NCBI GenBank assembly: GCA_902768795.1
Contig: CACXMS010000003.1
Coordinates: 52,950 to 116,949, forward strand
From: an uncultured Eubacteriales bacterium
GTDB lineage: Bacteria > Bacillota > Clostridia > Christensenellales > CAG-138
DNA length: 64,000 nucleotides
Direction: 5' to 3'
The notes beneath the pieces were generated by a model. The model ran no database searches and was not told where the DNA came from. It was given only the letters and a program-made list of their open reading frames with translations. The position numbers were made by a program, and so were the translations under genes. This document shows positions 1 through 9,961 of the stretch, one piece after another. Every line of letters starts with the position of its first letter. Position 1 is the first letter of the stretch.

Positions 1-163
1 CGGCTTCAACCGCTTCGGCTACGCCGCCGATGTTGTCATGGTCGGTCAAAGCAAGCAGCCGAACGCCTTCTTTTGCCGCCGACGCGACAAGCTCGGTCGG
101 CGTATACGTTCCGTCGGAAACAATGCTGTGCGAATGGAAGTCGAACTTTTTCTCCGCGCTCAT
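1..163 (-). CDS. PHP-domain metal-dependent phosphoesterase, N-terminal part (runs off the window)
   Basis: Reading the minus strand from ATG at 163, the product begins [20 protein letters not shown] and continues to a LTDHDN motif. HxH near residue 10 and the DHD-type metal ligands are hallmarks of the PHP (polymerase and histidinol phosphatase) fold, most like the YciV/TrpH-type phosphoesterases that act on nucleotides or RNA ends. Only the first ~54 residues lie in the window. The start ATG overlaps the ftsH stop (ATGA), so the gene is probably the last one seen of the tilS-hpt-ftsH operon and translationally coupled. The substrate cannot be assigned from this fragment. Confidence 0.8.
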   Translation of the reverse strand, partial: MSAEKKFDFHSHSIVSDGTYTPTELVASAAKEGVRLLALTDHDNIGGVAEAVEA

Positions 164-2205
164 TGCTCCCGGCCGCCTTCGGCTTCAGTCGGCGTTTCAA
201 CAGGGCTCTGGACCGTTTCCTGCGATGTTTCTTCCTTTACCGTCTCTTCCGCGGTCGGTTTCTTTTGCATGACCTCGTCGGCATCCTGCCCGCGATACAC
301 GGCTTCAAACTGCTCGCCGGTCACGCGCTCATATTTGAGCAGCATTTCGGCAACCGCGGTCAGACGATCCCTGTGTTCGGAAATGATCGCTTCCGCGCGC
401 TCGAACTGCTCCTCGAGAATGCGGCGCATCTCCACGTCGATCTTCGCCGCGAGCTCCTCGGAATAGTTCTTGCTGTGGCCCCAGTCCTTTGCAATAAAGA
501 CTTCGGTGTCGCCGCCGACGAACACGGGGCCGACCGCATCGGACATGCCGTATTCCTCGACCATCTTACGGGCGATTTCGCTCGCCTGCTTCAAATCCTG
601 GATCGCGCCGGTGGAAACGTCCGTAAACGCGACCTTTTCGGCAACACGGCCGCCCATCGTCATACAGATCCGGTCCAGCAGATGCGACTTCAGCGTATGA
701 TGCAGATCCTCGCTCGGCAGCATCATCGTATAACCGGCCGCCATACCGCGGGAAATGATCGAAACCTCATGCAGCTTGTCGCAATGCTCGAGTTCGATTG
801 CAAGAATCGCGTGGCCGCTTTCGTGGAACGCGGTAATTCTGTTGTCCTCAGGCGTAACGACACGGCTCCTCTTTTCCGGGCCCATTTCAACGCGCGTGAC
901 CGCTTCTTCGAGATCGTGCTGTTCGATCCACTTGCGGTTCGCACGGGTCGCAAGGATCGCCGCTTCGTTCAGAACATTCTCGAGGTCCGCGCCGGTAAAG
1001 TACGGCGTGCGCCGCGCGAGCGTTTTCAGATCCACGTTCGGCGCGAATTTCTTGTTGCGCGCATGTACCTTCAGAATGTCCTCGCGGCCCTTCACGTCCG
1101 GATACCCGACCATGATTCTTCGGTCGAACCGACCGGGACGCAGCAAAGCGGGATCAAGAATGTCGGCACGGTTCGTCGCCGCGATGACAATGATGCCCTC
1201 GTTCGGCGCAAAACCGTCCATTTCGACCAGCAGCTGGTTCAGCGTCTGTTCGCGCTCGTCATGACCGCCGCCGAGACCCGCGCCGCGCTGACGGCCGACC
1301 GCATCGATCTCGTCGATAAACACGACCGCAGGCGCGCTGCGCTTGGCGGTATTGAACAGATCGCGTACGCGCGAAGCGCCGACGCCGACGAACATCTCAA
1401 CGAAGTCCGAACCGGAGATCGAGAAGAACGGCACCTTCGCCTCCCCCGCGACCGCCTTTGCCATCAGCGTTTTGCCGGTGCCCGGTGGGCCGACGAGCAG
1501 TACGCCCTTCGGGATCCGCGCGCCCATCTCGCTGAAACGCTGCGGCGCGCGCATGAATTCGACGACTTCCTGCAGCTCTTCCTTTTCCTCCACAAGACCG
1601 GCCACGTCCTTGAACGTCACCTTATCGGTCGAGGAATCGAGCGTACGGGCGTTTGCCTTCGAGAAATTCATCATCTGCTGACCGCCGCCCTGCTGCCGCA
1701 CGAAGAAGAAAACGATGAATCCGATCAGCAGAAACTCGATGATGTACGGGAGCAAAACCAGAAAGATCGGCGTTCCTTCCGGCAGCGCGCTGTTCATCAC
1801 GAAACCGTAGTCGGACGGCAGGATCGAATCCTTCTCTTTTCCGGTTTTCTCGGCAGCGAGCGTACGCATGCTGTCGGTAAACGTCTCGTTGCTGAGGTAC
1901 AGAACAAAGTCCGCTTTGTCGGGCAGAGCGGTCGCGTCCGCCTCGTTCGAACGGTACATGCCGTAAAACGTGCCGCTGTCAAGCACTTCATGAACGGCCT
2001 TGATGTTGTCCTTCCGGTATGCTTCGGCAAACTCGTCAAAGTTGATTTCCTTGACCTTGCCCGAAGAGCAGCCGTTTGTGACCATGAAGATCATCATGCC
2101 GATGATCAGCGCCCAGATGAGAACGGAAATAATCCCCCGCATCCGAAGCACCGGCCGCTTCTGGTTGTTGTTATTGTTGTTATTGTTATCTTGTTCCAAT
2201 TGCAT
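160..2205 (-). CDS. ftsH: ATP-dependent zinc metalloprotease FtsH
   Basis: Membrane-anchored AAA+ protease that degrades misassembled membrane and regulatory proteins. The 681 residues show one transmembrane helix at about 24-45, an extracytoplasmic domain, a second helix at about 146-170, Walker A GPPGTGKT at 239-246, Walker B VVFIDEID at about 294-301, the AAA second region of homology ([17 protein letters not shown]) and the zinc site HESGH at 461-465. Length and order are normal for the family. An eight-asparagine run occurs right after the start, from an AAY trinucleotide tract. The C-terminal tail is rich in Glu and Thr. It lies downstream of hpt and overlaps the PHP gene, as in many Firmicutes tilS-hpt-ftsH operons. 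Confidence 0.97.
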   Translation of the reverse strand: MQLEQDNNNNNNNNQKRPVLRMRGIISVLIWALIIGMMIFMVTNGCSSGKVKEINFDEFAEAYRKDNIKAVHEVLDSGTFYGMYRSNEADATALPDKADFVLYLSNETFTDSMRTLAAEKTGKEKDSILPSDYGFVMNSALPEGTPIFLVLLPYIIEFLLIGFIVFFFVRQQGGGQQMMNFSKANARTLDSSTDKVTFKDVAGLVEEKEELQEVVEFMRAPQRFSEMGARIPKGVLLVGPPGTGKTLMAKAVAGEAKVPFFSISGSDFVEMFVGVGASRVRDLFNTAKRSAPAVVFIDEIDAVGRQRGAGLGGGHDEREQTLNQLLVEMDGFAPNEGIIVIAATNRADILDPALLRPGRFDRRIMVGYPDVKGREDILKVHARNKKFAPNVDLKTLARRTPYFTGADLENVLNEAAILATRANRKWIEQHDLEEAVTRVEMGPEKRSRVVTPEDNRITAFHESGHAILAIELEHCDKLHEVSIISRGMAAGYTMMLPSEDLHHTLKSHLLDRICMTMGGRVAEKVAFTDVSTGAIQDLKQASEIARKMVEEYGMSDAVGPVFVGGDTEVFIAKDWGHSKNYSEELAAKIDVEMRRILEEQFERAEAIISEHRDRLTAVAEMLLKYERVTGEQFEAVYRGQDADEVMQKKPTAEETVKEETSQETVQSPVETPTEAEGGREQ

Positions 2206-2237
2206 CCTCCGTCCCGCGCCCCACGGGATTCTCTATG

Positions 2238-2777
2238 TTAATTTGCGTAAACCTCGGGCTTCAATACGCCGATATACGGCAGATTGCGGTAAATGCCCTT
2301 ATAGTCGAGCCCGAATCCGACTACGAATTCGTTCGGAACCGTAAATCCGCAGTAATCCGGCGTGATGTCCACCTCCCTGCGGCTCGGTTTATCCAGCAGG
2401 CAGGCGATTTTGACTGATTCCGGCTTCCGTTCCTTCAGCATCTTGACCAGATAGGTCAGCGTATAGCCGCTGTCCATGATATCCTCGACGATCAGAACAT
2501 GCTTGCCCGTGATGCTTGTGTCGCAATCCTTTGTGATCTTGACGATGCCGCTCGTCTTCTGCGCGTCGCCGTAGCTCGAAATGCCCATGAAGTCCATCTT
2601 CATGTGTACCGTAATCGCGCGGCACAGATCCGCGAAAAAGATGCTCGCGCCCTTCAGCACGCAGATCACAACGATCTCCTGTCCGTCGTAATCTTTCGAG
2701 ATTTGCTCCCCGAGTTCTCTGACGCGCTTTGCAATCTCTTCTTCAGAAACGAGAACCTTCTCGATTCCCTGCGCCAT
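2238..2777 (-). CDS. hpt: Hypoxanthine(-guanine) phosphoribosyltransferase
   Basis: Purine-salvage enzyme that converts hypoxanthine or guanine plus PRPP to IMP or GMP. The PRPP-binding loop [13 protein letters not shown] is at about residues 94-106, and the product is 179 aa, the usual size. I chose the ATG at 2777 (MAQGIEKV) because it is preceded by a purine-rich GGGGGAAAG and matches family N-termini; a longer frame extends to 2813 inside tilS. The start overlaps the 3' end of tilS by about 35 bp, which suggests translational coupling. It is the middle gene of tilS-hpt-ftsH, a classic Firmicutes arrangement. Confidence 0.95.
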   Translation of the reverse strand: MAQGIEKVLVSEEEIAKRVRELGEQISKDYDGQEIVVICVLKGASIFFADLCRAITVHMKMDFMGISSYGDAQKTSGIVKITKDCDTSITGKHVLIVEDIMDSGYTLTYLVKMLKERKPESVKIACLLDKPSRREVDITPDYCGFTVPNEFVVGFGLDYKGIYRNLPYIGVLKPEVYAN

Positions 2778-4107
2778 AAAGTCTTTCCCCCACATACGCC
2801 TGATCCTCCTCAAAATTGATTTTCAAAATATGCTCTGTCCCGGCGCATACGCGCGCCCGTTCATCGATCGTATATCCCAAAACGGCAAGAATGCCGTTTT
2901 CGTCCGCAAGAACCGGACCGCCGCGAAAAAAGCGCGGCACTTTCCGGTCGGTAAAATAATCGCTGAGCAGCTTGCTGCCGCCGAGCCCGAACGGGCGGAA
3001 CCGATCGCCTTCCCGCGGGGAACGAACCGACAGCGTCCCGCGCACGGCGTCCGCGTTGAGATACACGGTCTCGGAGTCGCACGGAAACAACGCCTCCGGC
3101 ACAATCTGTGAAGAAACCGTTCCGCCCGGCACGCGAACCGATCCGCCGATCGGAAGCTCCTCCGCGTACGGCTCCGATCCGATGCGTCCGACAAGCAGCC
3201 GTTTTGCCGACGTCCATGCCGTAAAGCCGAATTTCAGGTCGCGCCGCGTTCCCGTCTGCGCCGTCAGCAGCGAATCGAGCGTCTCCAGATCGCTGCGCTC
3301 ATACGTCGCATAAGGCAGATATCGCTTCAGAACGCGCATCCGGATCGGGGCGTCCATCGCCGCAAGCTCTTCCCTCGTCGGATCGCTTTGAAAAGCGCGC
3401 TCCGCAACGCCGTCCAGCCAATCCGCATCGGCTGCGACAAGCGAAGCGGCTTTGGCCAGCGCTTCGGAAACATTCGGACGAATCGCTTCCAATGCCGGCA
3501 GGATCCCATGCCGGATCCGATTGCGAAGCGCATCGGTCTGCTCGTTCGTCGAATCCTCGCAGTACGGCTCGCCGCGCTCCGCAAGATACGCCAGAAGGTC
3601 GGATTTCGGAACGGAAAGGAACGGGCGGATCAGATCCCCGCTGCGCTCCCGCATTCCGGCAAGGCCGTCCGTTCCGCAGCCGCGCAGCAAATGCAGCAGC
3701 AGCGTTTCGGCCTGATCGTCCCGATGGTGCGCCGTCGCCAAAAACCGCAGTCCGCGCGCGCTTTTTTCGGCGTTCAAAAACGCGTAACGCGCGGTTCGCG
3801 CAGCCGTTTCCAGCGACACGCCTTTTTCGGACGCCAGCGCGGGAACATCCGCAAAGCCCTCCGCATACGGCACCGCGAGCCGCTCGCACAAAGCGCGGCA
3901 AAATGCGGCGTCACGGTCGGCTTCCGCTCCGCGAATTCCGTGGTTCAGATGCGCTGCGGCGATCGGGCCGATTTTTCCCGCGCTTTGCAGCCGTTTCATT
4001 TCCAAAAGCAGCGCCACGGAATCCGCGCCGCCGGAAAGTGCGATCAGAATGCCGTCCTCTGAGGAAACGCCGCAGCGAAGCAAAACGTCTTCCCGCAATA
4101 CCAACAT
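2743..4107 (-). CDS. tilS: tRNA(Ile)-lysidine synthase
   Basis: Converts C34 of tRNA-Ile(CAU) to lysidine so that it reads AUA. The N-terminal PP-loop ATPase motif SGGADS is at residues 25-30, and the downstream half carries the substrate-binding and C-terminal TilS domains, for 454 aa in total. The ATG at 4107 is chosen over a TTG nine bases upstream because a GGAG lies nine bases before it. The gene heads the operon tilS-hpt-ftsH-PHP from a good promoter at 4137-4165. The C-terminus overlaps the hpt start. Confidence 0.93.
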   Translation of the reverse strand: MLVLREDVLLRCGVSSEDGILIALSGGADSVALLLEMKRLQSAGKIGPIAAAHLNHGIRGAEADRDAAFCRALCERLAVPYAEGFADVPALASEKGVSLETAARTARYAFLNAEKSARGLRFLATAHHRDDQAETLLLHLLRGCGTDGLAGMRERSGDLIRPFLSVPKSDLLAYLAERGEPYCEDSTNEQTDALRNRIRHGILPALEAIRPNVSEALAKAASLVAADADWLDGVAERAFQSDPTREELAAMDAPIRMRVLKRYLPYATYERSDLETLDSLLTAQTGTRRDLKFGFTAWTSAKRLLVGRIGSEPYAEELPIGGSVRVPGGTVSSQIVPEALFPCDSETVYLNADAVRGTLSVRSPREGDRFRPFGLGGSKLLSDYFTDRKVPRFFRGGPVLADENGILAVLGYTIDERARVCAGTEHILKINFEEDQAYVGERLYGAGNREGSRF

Positions 4108-4136
4108 GAAAAACAACTCCGGATACAGATATTTTT

Positions 4137-4165
4137 ATGATACCCTTATTTTGCGCTTTTTGCAA
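4137..4165 (-). promoter_or_regulatory. Probable sigma-A promoter of the tilS-hpt-ftsH operon
   Basis: On the minus strand, TTGCAA (4165-4160) and TATCAT (4142-4137) are separated by exactly 17 bp, about 30 bp upstream of the tilS ATG. Pattern match only. Confidence 0.6.
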
Positions 4166-4238
4166 GGGCAAAATGAAAAAACCGTATGGCTTTTATGAAA
4201 ACAAATGTCGATTCCGCGCCAACCTTGCCGCATTCCGT

Positions 4239-5186
4239 TCAGGATACGACATGAATCGGCGAACCATTCAGAAATGCCGCAAGGTTCGCCGCCGAAACGT
4301 CGATCAGCTTCTGGCGCGTCAAGACCGGCGACCATGCGTAATGCGACGTCAGAAAACAGTTCGGCGCGTCAAGAAGCGGATTTGATTTTGCGATCGGTTC
4401 GGTCGAAACCACATCGGCGGCAAACGCGGAAAGCTTGCCGCTTCGCAGCGCTTCCGCCACATCGGACTCGTTCACGAGACTGCCGCGCGCCGTGTTGATC
4501 AGAATCGCCCCATCCTTCATCTGTCCGATCGTTTCGCGCCGGATCATGCCGACCGTGTCCGCGGTCGCCGGACAGTGCAGCGACAGCACGTCCGATTGCG
4601 AAAGCACCTCCGAAAAGGACAGCCGCTCGCCGCAAAACGCTGCGTTTTCGCTGCGGCTGTATCCGATCACGCGCATGCCGAGCGCCTGCGCGATCTTTGC
4701 CGTCCGACAGCCGATTCGCCCCGTTCCGATCACGCCGAACGTCATGCCGTCCAGCAGAATCGGCGCTTTGTCCCAATAGCAGAAATCCGGCGACGCCGTC
4801 CACTGTCCCTGATGTACGAGGCGGTCGATCCGGTATGCGCGCTGCGTCAGATCGAGCAGCATTGCGATCGCAAGCTGCGCCACGGCCTCGGTGCTGTACG
4901 CCGGAACGTTGCAGACCGTGATGCCGCGCTCGCGCGCCGCCGCAAGATCGATATTATCGTATCCGGTCGCCAGCTCGCCGATAAATTTCAGCTGCCGGGC
5001 GGTCCGAAGCACCTCGCGCGTCATGCGAACCTTGTTGACAAACACCGCGTCCGCGCCGCGCAGCCGCTGCGCGACCATGGACGGATGCGTCCGATCATAC
5101 ACGGATACGGTGCCGAGCTTTTTCAGCGGCGACCAGTCGAGATCGCCGGGATTGACGCTGAAGCCGTCCAAAACTACAATCTGCAT
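4239..5186 (-). CDS. D-2-hydroxyacid dehydrogenase (glycerate/hydroxypyruvate dehydrogenase-like)
   Basis: NAD(P)-dependent oxidoreductase that interconverts a 2-hydroxyacid and a 2-keto acid. The 315-aa product has the dinucleotide fold motif GVIGTGRIG at 151-159 and the family catalytic triad: Arg234 in NTARG, Glu263 in STEP and His282 in TSHYAW. Overall pattern is closest to glycerate dehydrogenases (HprA-like), but the substrate is not fixed by the motifs. It stands alone between the tilS promoter and the divergent glyQS. A promoter lies at 5210-5238 and a GGGAGG Shine-Dalgarno lies just before ATG 5186. Confidence 0.87.
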   Translation of the reverse strand: MQIVVLDGFSVNPGDLDWSPLKKLGTVSVYDRTHPSMVAQRLRGADAVFVNKVRMTREVLRTARQLKFIGELATGYDNIDLAAARERGITVCNVPAYSTEAVAQLAIAMLLDLTQRAYRIDRLVHQGQWTASPDFCYWDKAPILLDGMTFGVIGTGRIGCRTAKIAQALGMRVIGYSRSENAAFCGERLSFSEVLSQSDVLSLHCPATADTVGMIRRETIGQMKDGAILINTARGSLVNESDVAEALRSGKLSAFAADVVSTEPIAKSNPLLDAPNCFLTSHYAWSPVLTRQKLIDVSAANLAAFLNGSPIHVVS

Positions 5187-5209
5187 AACAACCCTCCCTT
5201 TCCAATTTT

Positions 5210-5238
5210 ATTATATCCCGCATTCGGTGCGGCGGCAA
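5210..5238 (-). promoter_or_regulatory. Probable promoter of the 2-hydroxyacid dehydrogenase gene
   Basis: Minus strand TTGCCG (5238-5233), 17-bp spacer, consensus TATAAT (5215-5210), about 25 bp upstream of the start codon. Confidence 0.6.
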
Positions 5239-5327
5239 GGAAACAAATCGTTAACGTATCTTCTGTTCCTCTGCAAAAAGCGATCCGACTGCGGCCGCGC
5301 GCCGTGTAGAAATTCGGTAAAAACAGC

Positions 5328-5356
5328 TTGACAAACAGAGGGATTCGATTGATAAT
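5328..5356 (+). promoter_or_regulatory. Probable promoter of glyQS
   Basis: Consensus -35 TTGACA (5328-5333), 17-bp spacer and GATAAT (5351-5356), followed by GGAGG and the ATG at 5387. The leader is about 25 nt, so there is no room for a T-box. Confidence 0.7.
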
Positions 5357-5386
5357 AAACCGATAGGAAAAACGGAGGACGATACG

Positions 5387-6775
5387 ATGGAATATTCGAT
5401 GGATAAGATCGTCGCGCTCTGCAAAGGCCGCGGCTTTATTTTCGCCGGCAGCGAGATCTACGGCGGGCTCAGCAATACCTGGGATTACGGCCCCTTAGGC
5501 GTGGAGCTGAAAAACAACGTCAAAAAAGCGTGGTGGAGAAAATTCGTGCAGGAAAGCCCGTACAACGTCGGTCTCGACGCGGCGATCCTGATGAATTCGG
5601 AAACGTGGAAGGCATCCGGGCATCTCGGCGGTTTTGCAGACCCCCTGATGGACTGCCGCGAATGCAAGGAACGGTTCCGTGCGGACAAGCTGATCGAGGA
5701 CTGGTGCGCCGAAAACGCGTTCACACTCGAAAAGCCGATCGACGCATTCACGCAGCCCGAGATGAAAGCGTTCATCGAGGAGCATCAGATCCCCTGCCCC
5801 ACCTGCGGCAAGCATAACTTCACGGACATCCGGCAGTTCAACCTGATGTTCAAGACGTTCCAGGGCGTCACGGAGGACGCAAAGAACACCGTGTATCTGC
5901 GTCCCGAAACGGCGCAGGGCATCTTTGTCAACTTTGCAAACGTCCAGCGCACGACGCGCAAAAAGCTCCCGTTCGGCATCGGACAGATCGGCAAATCGTT
6001 CCGCAACGAGATCACGCCGGGCAACTTCATCTTCCGCGTCCGCGAATTTGAGCAGATGGAGCTTGAGTTCTTCTGCGAGCCCGGCACCGACCTCGAATGG
6101 TTCGATTACTGGCGCTCGTACTGCAAAAACTTCCTGCTCTCGATCGGCATCAAAGAGGAGAACCTCCGCACGCGCGACCACGATCCCGAGGAACTGGTGT
6201 TCTACTCCAAGGCGACGACGGACTTTGAATTTCTGTTCCCGTTCGGCTGGGGCGAGCTCTGGGGCGTTGCGGACCGTACCGACTACGATCTGACGCAGCA
6301 TCAGAACGCCTCCGGCAAGGATCTGACCTACTACAACCCGGAACGCAACGAACGGTACATCCCCTACGTCATCGAGCCGTCGCTCGGCGTCGAGCGCACG
6401 GTGCTCGCGGTTCTCTGCAACGCATACGACGAGCAGACGCTCGAAAACAACGACGTCCGCACGGTTCTCCACCTGCATCCGGCGCTGGCGCCGTTCAAGG
6501 CCGCCGTGCTGCCGCTCTCGAAGAAGCTCTCCGAAGGCGCCGCCGAGGTTTACCGTATGCTGTCGAAGCATTTCATGGTCGACTTCGACGAAACCGGCTC
6601 AATCGGCAAGCGGTATCGCCGCGAGGATGAGATCGGCACGCCGCTGTGCGTCACCTATGATTTTGACTCCGTCAACGACGGCTGCGTCACCGTGCGCGAC
6701 CGCGATACGATGGAACAGGTGCGGATCCCGATCACGGATCTGAAAGCATACATCGAAGCGCGCCTCGATTTCTGA
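5387..6775 (+). CDS. glyQS: Glycyl-tRNA synthetase, dimeric alpha2 type
   Basis: Class II aminoacyl-tRNA synthetase charging tRNA-Gly. The 462-aa product has the N-terminal [12 protein letters not shown]...WDYGPLG signature, a CRECKERF / CPTCGKH zinc-like cysteine pair in the insertion, motif 2 ([25 protein letters not shown]), motif 3 ([10 protein letters not shown]) and a C-terminal anticodon-binding domain. This is the eukaryote-like single-chain form found in many Firmicutes and Actinobacteria, not the alpha2beta2 GlyQ/GlyS form. GGAGG precedes ATG 5387; an in-frame ATG at 5399 is possible but less well placed. A terminator follows directly. Confidence 0.96.
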   Translation: MEYSMDKIVALCKGRGFIFAGSEIYGGLSNTWDYGPLGVELKNNVKKAWWRKFVQESPYNVGLDAAILMNSETWKASGHLGGFADPLMDCRECKERFRADKLIEDWCAENAFTLEKPIDAFTQPEMKAFIEEHQIPCPTCGKHNFTDIRQFNLMFKTFQGVTEDAKNTVYLRPETAQGIFVNFANVQRTTRKKLPFGIGQIGKSFRNEITPGNFIFRVREFEQMELEFFCEPGTDLEWFDYWRSYCKNFLLSIGIKEENLRTRDHDPEELVFYSKATTDFEFLFPFGWGELWGVADRTDYDLTQHQNASGKDLTYYNPERNERYIPYVIEPSLGVERTVLAVLCNAYDEQTLENNDVRTVLHLHPALAPFKAAVLPLSKKLSEGAAEVYRMLSKHFMVDFDETGSIGKRYRREDEIGTPLCVTYDFDSVNDGCVTVRDRDTMEQVRIPITDLKAYIEARLDF

Positions 6776-6783
6776 CCCGAACC

Positions 6784-6816
6784 GCCTCCCGGATTCCGGG
6801 AGGCATTTTACCTTTT
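6784..6816 (+). terminator. Intrinsic terminator after glyQS
   Basis: GC-rich stem GCCTCCCGG / CCGGGAGGC (6784-6804) with a short loop, followed by the T-rich run ATTTTACCTTTTT. It ends at the recD2 start, and its 3' arm holds the only GGGAGG upstream of that gene. Confidence 0.75.
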
Positions 6817-6817
6817 T

Positions 6818-9016
6818 ATGGTACTGAACGGCATCGTACAAAGCATCATCTATCGGAACGCATCGAACGGTTATACCGTTCTTTCCGTGCTGCCCGATAC
6901 CGGAAAGCAGGCGGTCACGGCCGTCGGGAAAATGCCGCTTCTGGACGTCGGCGATACCGTAGAGATGCAGGGCGAAACGACCTACAACGCGCGTTTCGGT
7001 TCCCAGTTTTCCGTGCAAAGCTATTCGCGCGTTGCGCCTTCCACGGAAACCGCCATCAAAGCATACCTTTCGAGCGGCGTGATCCGCGGCGTCGGACCGA
7101 GTCTTGCGAATACAATCGTGTCGCACTTCGGGCTCGATACGCTGCAGATCATCGAGCACGATCCGGACCGGCTTCTGGAAGTCCCGGGTATCGGCGCGAA
7201 AAAAGCCGCGATGATTCTATCGTCCTACCGTGAGAACGCGCTGCTTCGCAACGTTCTGCTTGCCCTGGAGCCGTACGGCGTAACCGTGAACCAGGCAAGC
7301 CGCATGATCTCCGTTTACGGCGATCTTTGTCTTGCGAAAATTCAGGAAAACCCGTATCAGCTGATCGATGATATCGACGGCATCGGTTTTCTGACCGCCG
7401 ACCGGATCGCGCAGAACGTCTCCGGTTTTGAAGCGGATTCGCTTGCGCGGCTGCAAGCCGGCGTTCGCTACGCGCTGATGCGCGCCAGGGACGAGCGCGG
7501 CGACATGTTTCTGCCGCGGGAGGAATTACTCCTCACCTGCCGCAAGCTGCTCGGCGCTGAACCGGAGATGCTTTCGGACGCCGTGGACTGGATGCTGGAC
7601 GGCTGCGATCTGGTCGGCGAGCAGGTCGACGGCGTCGACGCGATCTTTCTGCCGTACCTCTCCAAGATGGAGGATTACCTTGCAAAGCGGCTCCTGATGC
7701 TTCGGAACGCGCCCGCTGCCGAAGTCTGGGATATCGGCGCTGTGGAAACCGAGCTGCAGCTCGAGTTGTCCGGACAGCAGCGCGACGCCGTTCTTGCCGC
7801 GCTGAATGCGGGACTTCTGATCCTGACCGGCGGGCCCGGAACCGGCAAAACGACGATCATCCGCTTTATCGCGCATCTGATGCAGGAAGCGGGGCTTGCG
7901 GTCGCTTTGACGGCGCCGACCGGACGCGCCGCAAAGCGAATGAGCGAGGCAACCGGGTTCGACGCCTGTACCATCCACCGCCTTCTGGAGTACATTCCGG
8001 GCGAAGGGTTCACCCGCAACGCGGAAAACCCGCTGCTCTATGATACGGTGATCGTCGATGAAATGTCGATGGTCGATGTTCCGCTGATGTACGCGCTTTT
8101 GAAAGCCATTCCGAGCGGAACGCGCATGATTCTGGTCGGGGACAGCGATCAGCTTCCGCCGGTCGGCTGCGGAAGCGTGCTGCTCGACGCGATCCGGTCG
8201 GGCTGCGTCCCGACCTGTCGCCTGACCGAAATCTTCCGTCAGGCGCAGCGCAGCCGTATCGTGCAGAACGCGCATCTTGTCAACGAGGGGCGGATGCCGA
8301 TCCTGGCTTCGGAAAACTCCGACTTCCTGTTTGAAGAATTGCCGAATCCGGATCGGATCCTGATGCGAATCACCGATCTGGTTCTGAAGGAACGGAGCCG
8401 CCTCGGAACCGCGGAACCGCTGATGGACGTACAGGTGCTTGTTCCGATGAAGACCGGACCGCTCGGCGTCGCCGCGCTGAACGCGCATCTGCAGCGCGTA
8501 CTGAACCCGCCCGCCCCCGATAAAATCGAACGGCTGTACGGCGAGACGGTCTTCCGCGAGGGCGACAAGATCATGCAGATCAAAAACGATTATAAGACGG
8601 AATGGCGCAAAAGCGAACCCGGCGGCGGATACTCCGAAGGAATCGGCGTTTTCAACGGCGACCTCGGTACGCTCGTTTCGTTGAATCCGGACGCAAAAAC
8701 GGGAACCGTCGTGTTTGACGACGGACGCGCAGCCGTCTACGAATACTCCAAATTCGATGAACTGGAGCTTGCGTACTGCATTACGATCCACAAGAGCCAG
8801 GGCAGCGAATTTCGCACCGTGCTTCTGCCGCTTGCCGGCGGGCCGCCGATGCTGCTGACCCGCAACCTGCTCTATACGGCGATCACGCGGGCGAAGAAAC
8901 TCGTTTACTGTGTCGGACGTTCGGAAACGATCGCGCGGATGGTGCATACCGCGCAGCACAACGACCGGCGCACGTCGCTCCGGCAGCGACTGATCGAATA
9001 TGCGGCGCTTCTCTGA
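6818..9016 (+). CDS. recD2: RecD2-type ATP-dependent 5'-3' DNA helicase
   Basis: Superfamily 1B helicase that acts in DNA repair without RecBC. The 732-aa product has an N-terminal OB/helix-hairpin-helix region (IRGVGPSLAN, VPGIGAKKAA), Walker A GGPGTGKTT at 338-346, Walker B VIVDEMSMVD at about 411-420, a GDSDQLPPVG motif and a C-terminal UvrD-like domain with TIHKSQGSEF and LYTAITRAKK. Length and order match RecD2. The only GGGAGG is 14 bases upstream inside the glyQS terminator stem, so initiation may be weak or dependent on read-through. The gene overlaps comF. Confidence 0.93.
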   Translation: MVLNGIVQSIIYRNASNGYTVLSVLPDTGKQAVTAVGKMPLLDVGDTVEMQGETTYNARFGSQFSVQSYSRVAPSTETAIKAYLSSGVIRGVGPSLANTIVSHFGLDTLQIIEHDPDRLLEVPGIGAKKAAMILSSYRENALLRNVLLALEPYGVTVNQASRMISVYGDLCLAKIQENPYQLIDDIDGIGFLTADRIAQNVSGFEADSLARLQAGVRYALMRARDERGDMFLPREELLLTCRKLLGAEPEMLSDAVDWMLDGCDLVGEQVDGVDAIFLPYLSKMEDYLAKRLLMLRNAPAAEVWDIGAVETELQLELSGQQRDAVLAALNAGLLILTGGPGTGKTTIIRFIAHLMQEAGLAVALTAPTGRAAKRMSEATGFDACTIHRLLEYIPGEGFTRNAENPLLYDTVIVDEMSMVDVPLMYALLKAIPSGTRMILVGDSDQLPPVGCGSVLLDAIRSGCVPTCRLTEIFRQAQRSRIVQNAHLVNEGRMPILASENSDFLFEELPNPDRILMRITDLVLKERSRLGTAEPLMDVQVLVPMKTGPLGVAALNAHLQRVLNPPAPDKIERLYGETVFREGDKIMQIKNDYKTEWRKSEPGGGYSEGIGVFNGDLGTLVSLNPDAKTGTVVFDDGRAAVYEYSKFDELELAYCITIHKSQGSEFRTVLLPLAGGPPMLLTRNLLYTAITRAKKLVYCVGRSETIARMVHTAQHNDRRTSLRQRLIEYAALL

Positions 9017-9035
9017 CAACCGAATCGGCGAAACG

Positions 9036-9656
9036 ATGCTGGATCTGCTTGCGCCCGGGCCTTACCACTGCTACCTTTGCGGACGGGAATCGGTTCTCGA
9101 CGCGGAAGGGCTTTGTGAGGAGTGTCGGACGCAGGTTCTGCTTTGCCCGACGCCATCCTATTTGCAGCCGCTGGACGGTCTTTCCGTCGGACTGCAGTAC
9201 AACGATCTGCTCAAACGCGCCATCCTTTCGATGAAAATGCACCGGAACCGTCAGTTTGCGCCGTTTCTCGCGCAGTATCTGACGATCCCCGACGCGTGGC
9301 AGGCGGATGTTCTTGTTCCGGTTCCGATGCACCCGGCAAGGGAGCTTGTCCGCGGCTTTAATCACAGCGAATTGCTGACGCAGTATCTCTCTGCGCGGAC
9401 AAAGATTCCGTACAGCAGCGCGCTGCTGGCAAAAACGCGGTATTCGCTTCCGCAAAAGCGGTTTCTCGATCCCGCGGCGCGCCGGAAGAATATCCGGAAC
9501 AGTTTCACCGCGGATCCGGCCTGCAAAGGGCTTCGGATCGTTCTGATCGACGACATCTTCACAACGGGCGCAACGGTTTACGAATGCGCCAAAACGCTGA
9601 AACAGGCGGGCGCGATCCGCGTCTACGCCTGCTGTGTCGCCTCCTCCAGCCGCTGA
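9036..9656 (+). CDS. comF: ComF family amidophosphoribosyltransferase-like protein
   Basis: ComF proteins are phosphoribosyltransferase-fold proteins linked to natural DNA uptake and single-strand DNA handling. An N-terminal zinc finger (CYLCG...CEEC) is followed by a PRTase domain with VLIDDIFTTGAT. I use ATG 9036 (MLDLLAPGPYHCYLCG), which fits family N-termini; an in-frame ATG at 9000 would overlap recD2 by 17 bp and cannot be excluded because neither start has a clear Shine-Dalgarno. The 3' end overlaps the convergent spoIIID gene by 34 bp. It follows recD2 directly, probably co-transcribed. Confidence 0.87.
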   Translation: MLDLLAPGPYHCYLCGRESVLDAEGLCEECRTQVLLCPTPSYLQPLDGLSVGLQYNDLLKRAILSMKMHRNRQFAPFLAQYLTIPDAWQADVLVPVPMHPARELVRGFNHSELLTQYLSARTKIPYSSALLAKTRYSLPQKRFLDPAARRKNIRNSFTADPACKGLRIVLIDDIFTTGATVYECAKTLKQAGAIRVYACCVASSSR

Positions 9657-9916
9657 CGCCGCGCGGCGTATTTATCGTGCGTCGCTTTTCCGCCGCGGAT
9701 ATGCCGCTCCGCCTTGTTGATCTCCAGGATCGCGCGCACTTCTTTCGCAAGTCCCGGATGCATGGATTCCAGCCGTGCCGTCACATCTTTGTGCACGGTG
9801 CTCTTTCCGGCGTGCAGCACCTTTGCGGCATCGCGCACCGTCGCCCGATGCTCCAGAATGTAGTTCGCTTCCGCCATGATTCGTTCTTCCAATTCGTACA
9901 AACCGCTTTCCCCCAT
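9623..9916 (-). CDS. spoIIID: Sporulation transcriptional regulator SpoIIID
   Basis: Mother-cell DNA-binding protein that modulates the sigma-E regulon. The product matches the Bacillus protein through ATVRDAAKVLHAGKSTVHKD and RHIRGGKATHDKY, giving the helix-turn-helix and the basic C-terminal extension. ATG 9916 (MGESGLYELEERIM, 97 aa) is preferred to the upstream ATG at 9937: it aligns with family N-termini, a GGGAG lies about 14 bases upstream, and the predicted sigma-E start site (about 9943) would leave the upstream ATG almost no leader. It converges on comF with a 34-bp overlap. Its presence is the best evidence that the organism forms endospores. Confidence 0.93.
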   Translation of the reverse strand: MGESGLYELEERIMAEANYILEHRATVRDAAKVLHAGKSTVHKDVTARLESMHPGLAKEVRAILEINKAERHIRGGKATHDKYAARRQRLEEATQQA

Positions 9917-9930
9917 TCCGGTATGGAAAA

Positions 9931-9961
9931 CTCCCATACACTGTGGTACAGTATATGGGAG
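9931..9961 (-). terminator. 13-bp palindrome: likely murI terminator
   Basis: On the minus strand, arms 9961-9949 and 9943-9931 pair over 13 positions with one U-G wobble and a five-base loop, followed by TTTT. It lies 27 bp past the murI stop, so it can terminate murI transcription. The same bases hold the spoIIID -10 element and Shine-Dalgarno. Confidence 0.6.

Noticed and set aside
73..2241. Long plus-strand open frame of about 720 codons across ftsH
   Set aside because: It is antisense to a fully conserved FtsH with intact AAA+ and zinc motifs; its translation is Arg/His-rich with no domain. Such shadows are common in GC-rich genes, as also at 37269-39692 (gyrA) and 54130-57225 (pnp).
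5357..5386. T-box leader of glyQS
   Set aside because: The promoter is about 30 bp from the start codon, leaving no space for a T-box.
9000..9035. N-terminal extension of ComF from ATG 9000
   Set aside because: Possible but not preferred: family proteins begin near MLDLLAPGPYHCYLCG, and no Shine-Dalgarno supports the earlier codon.
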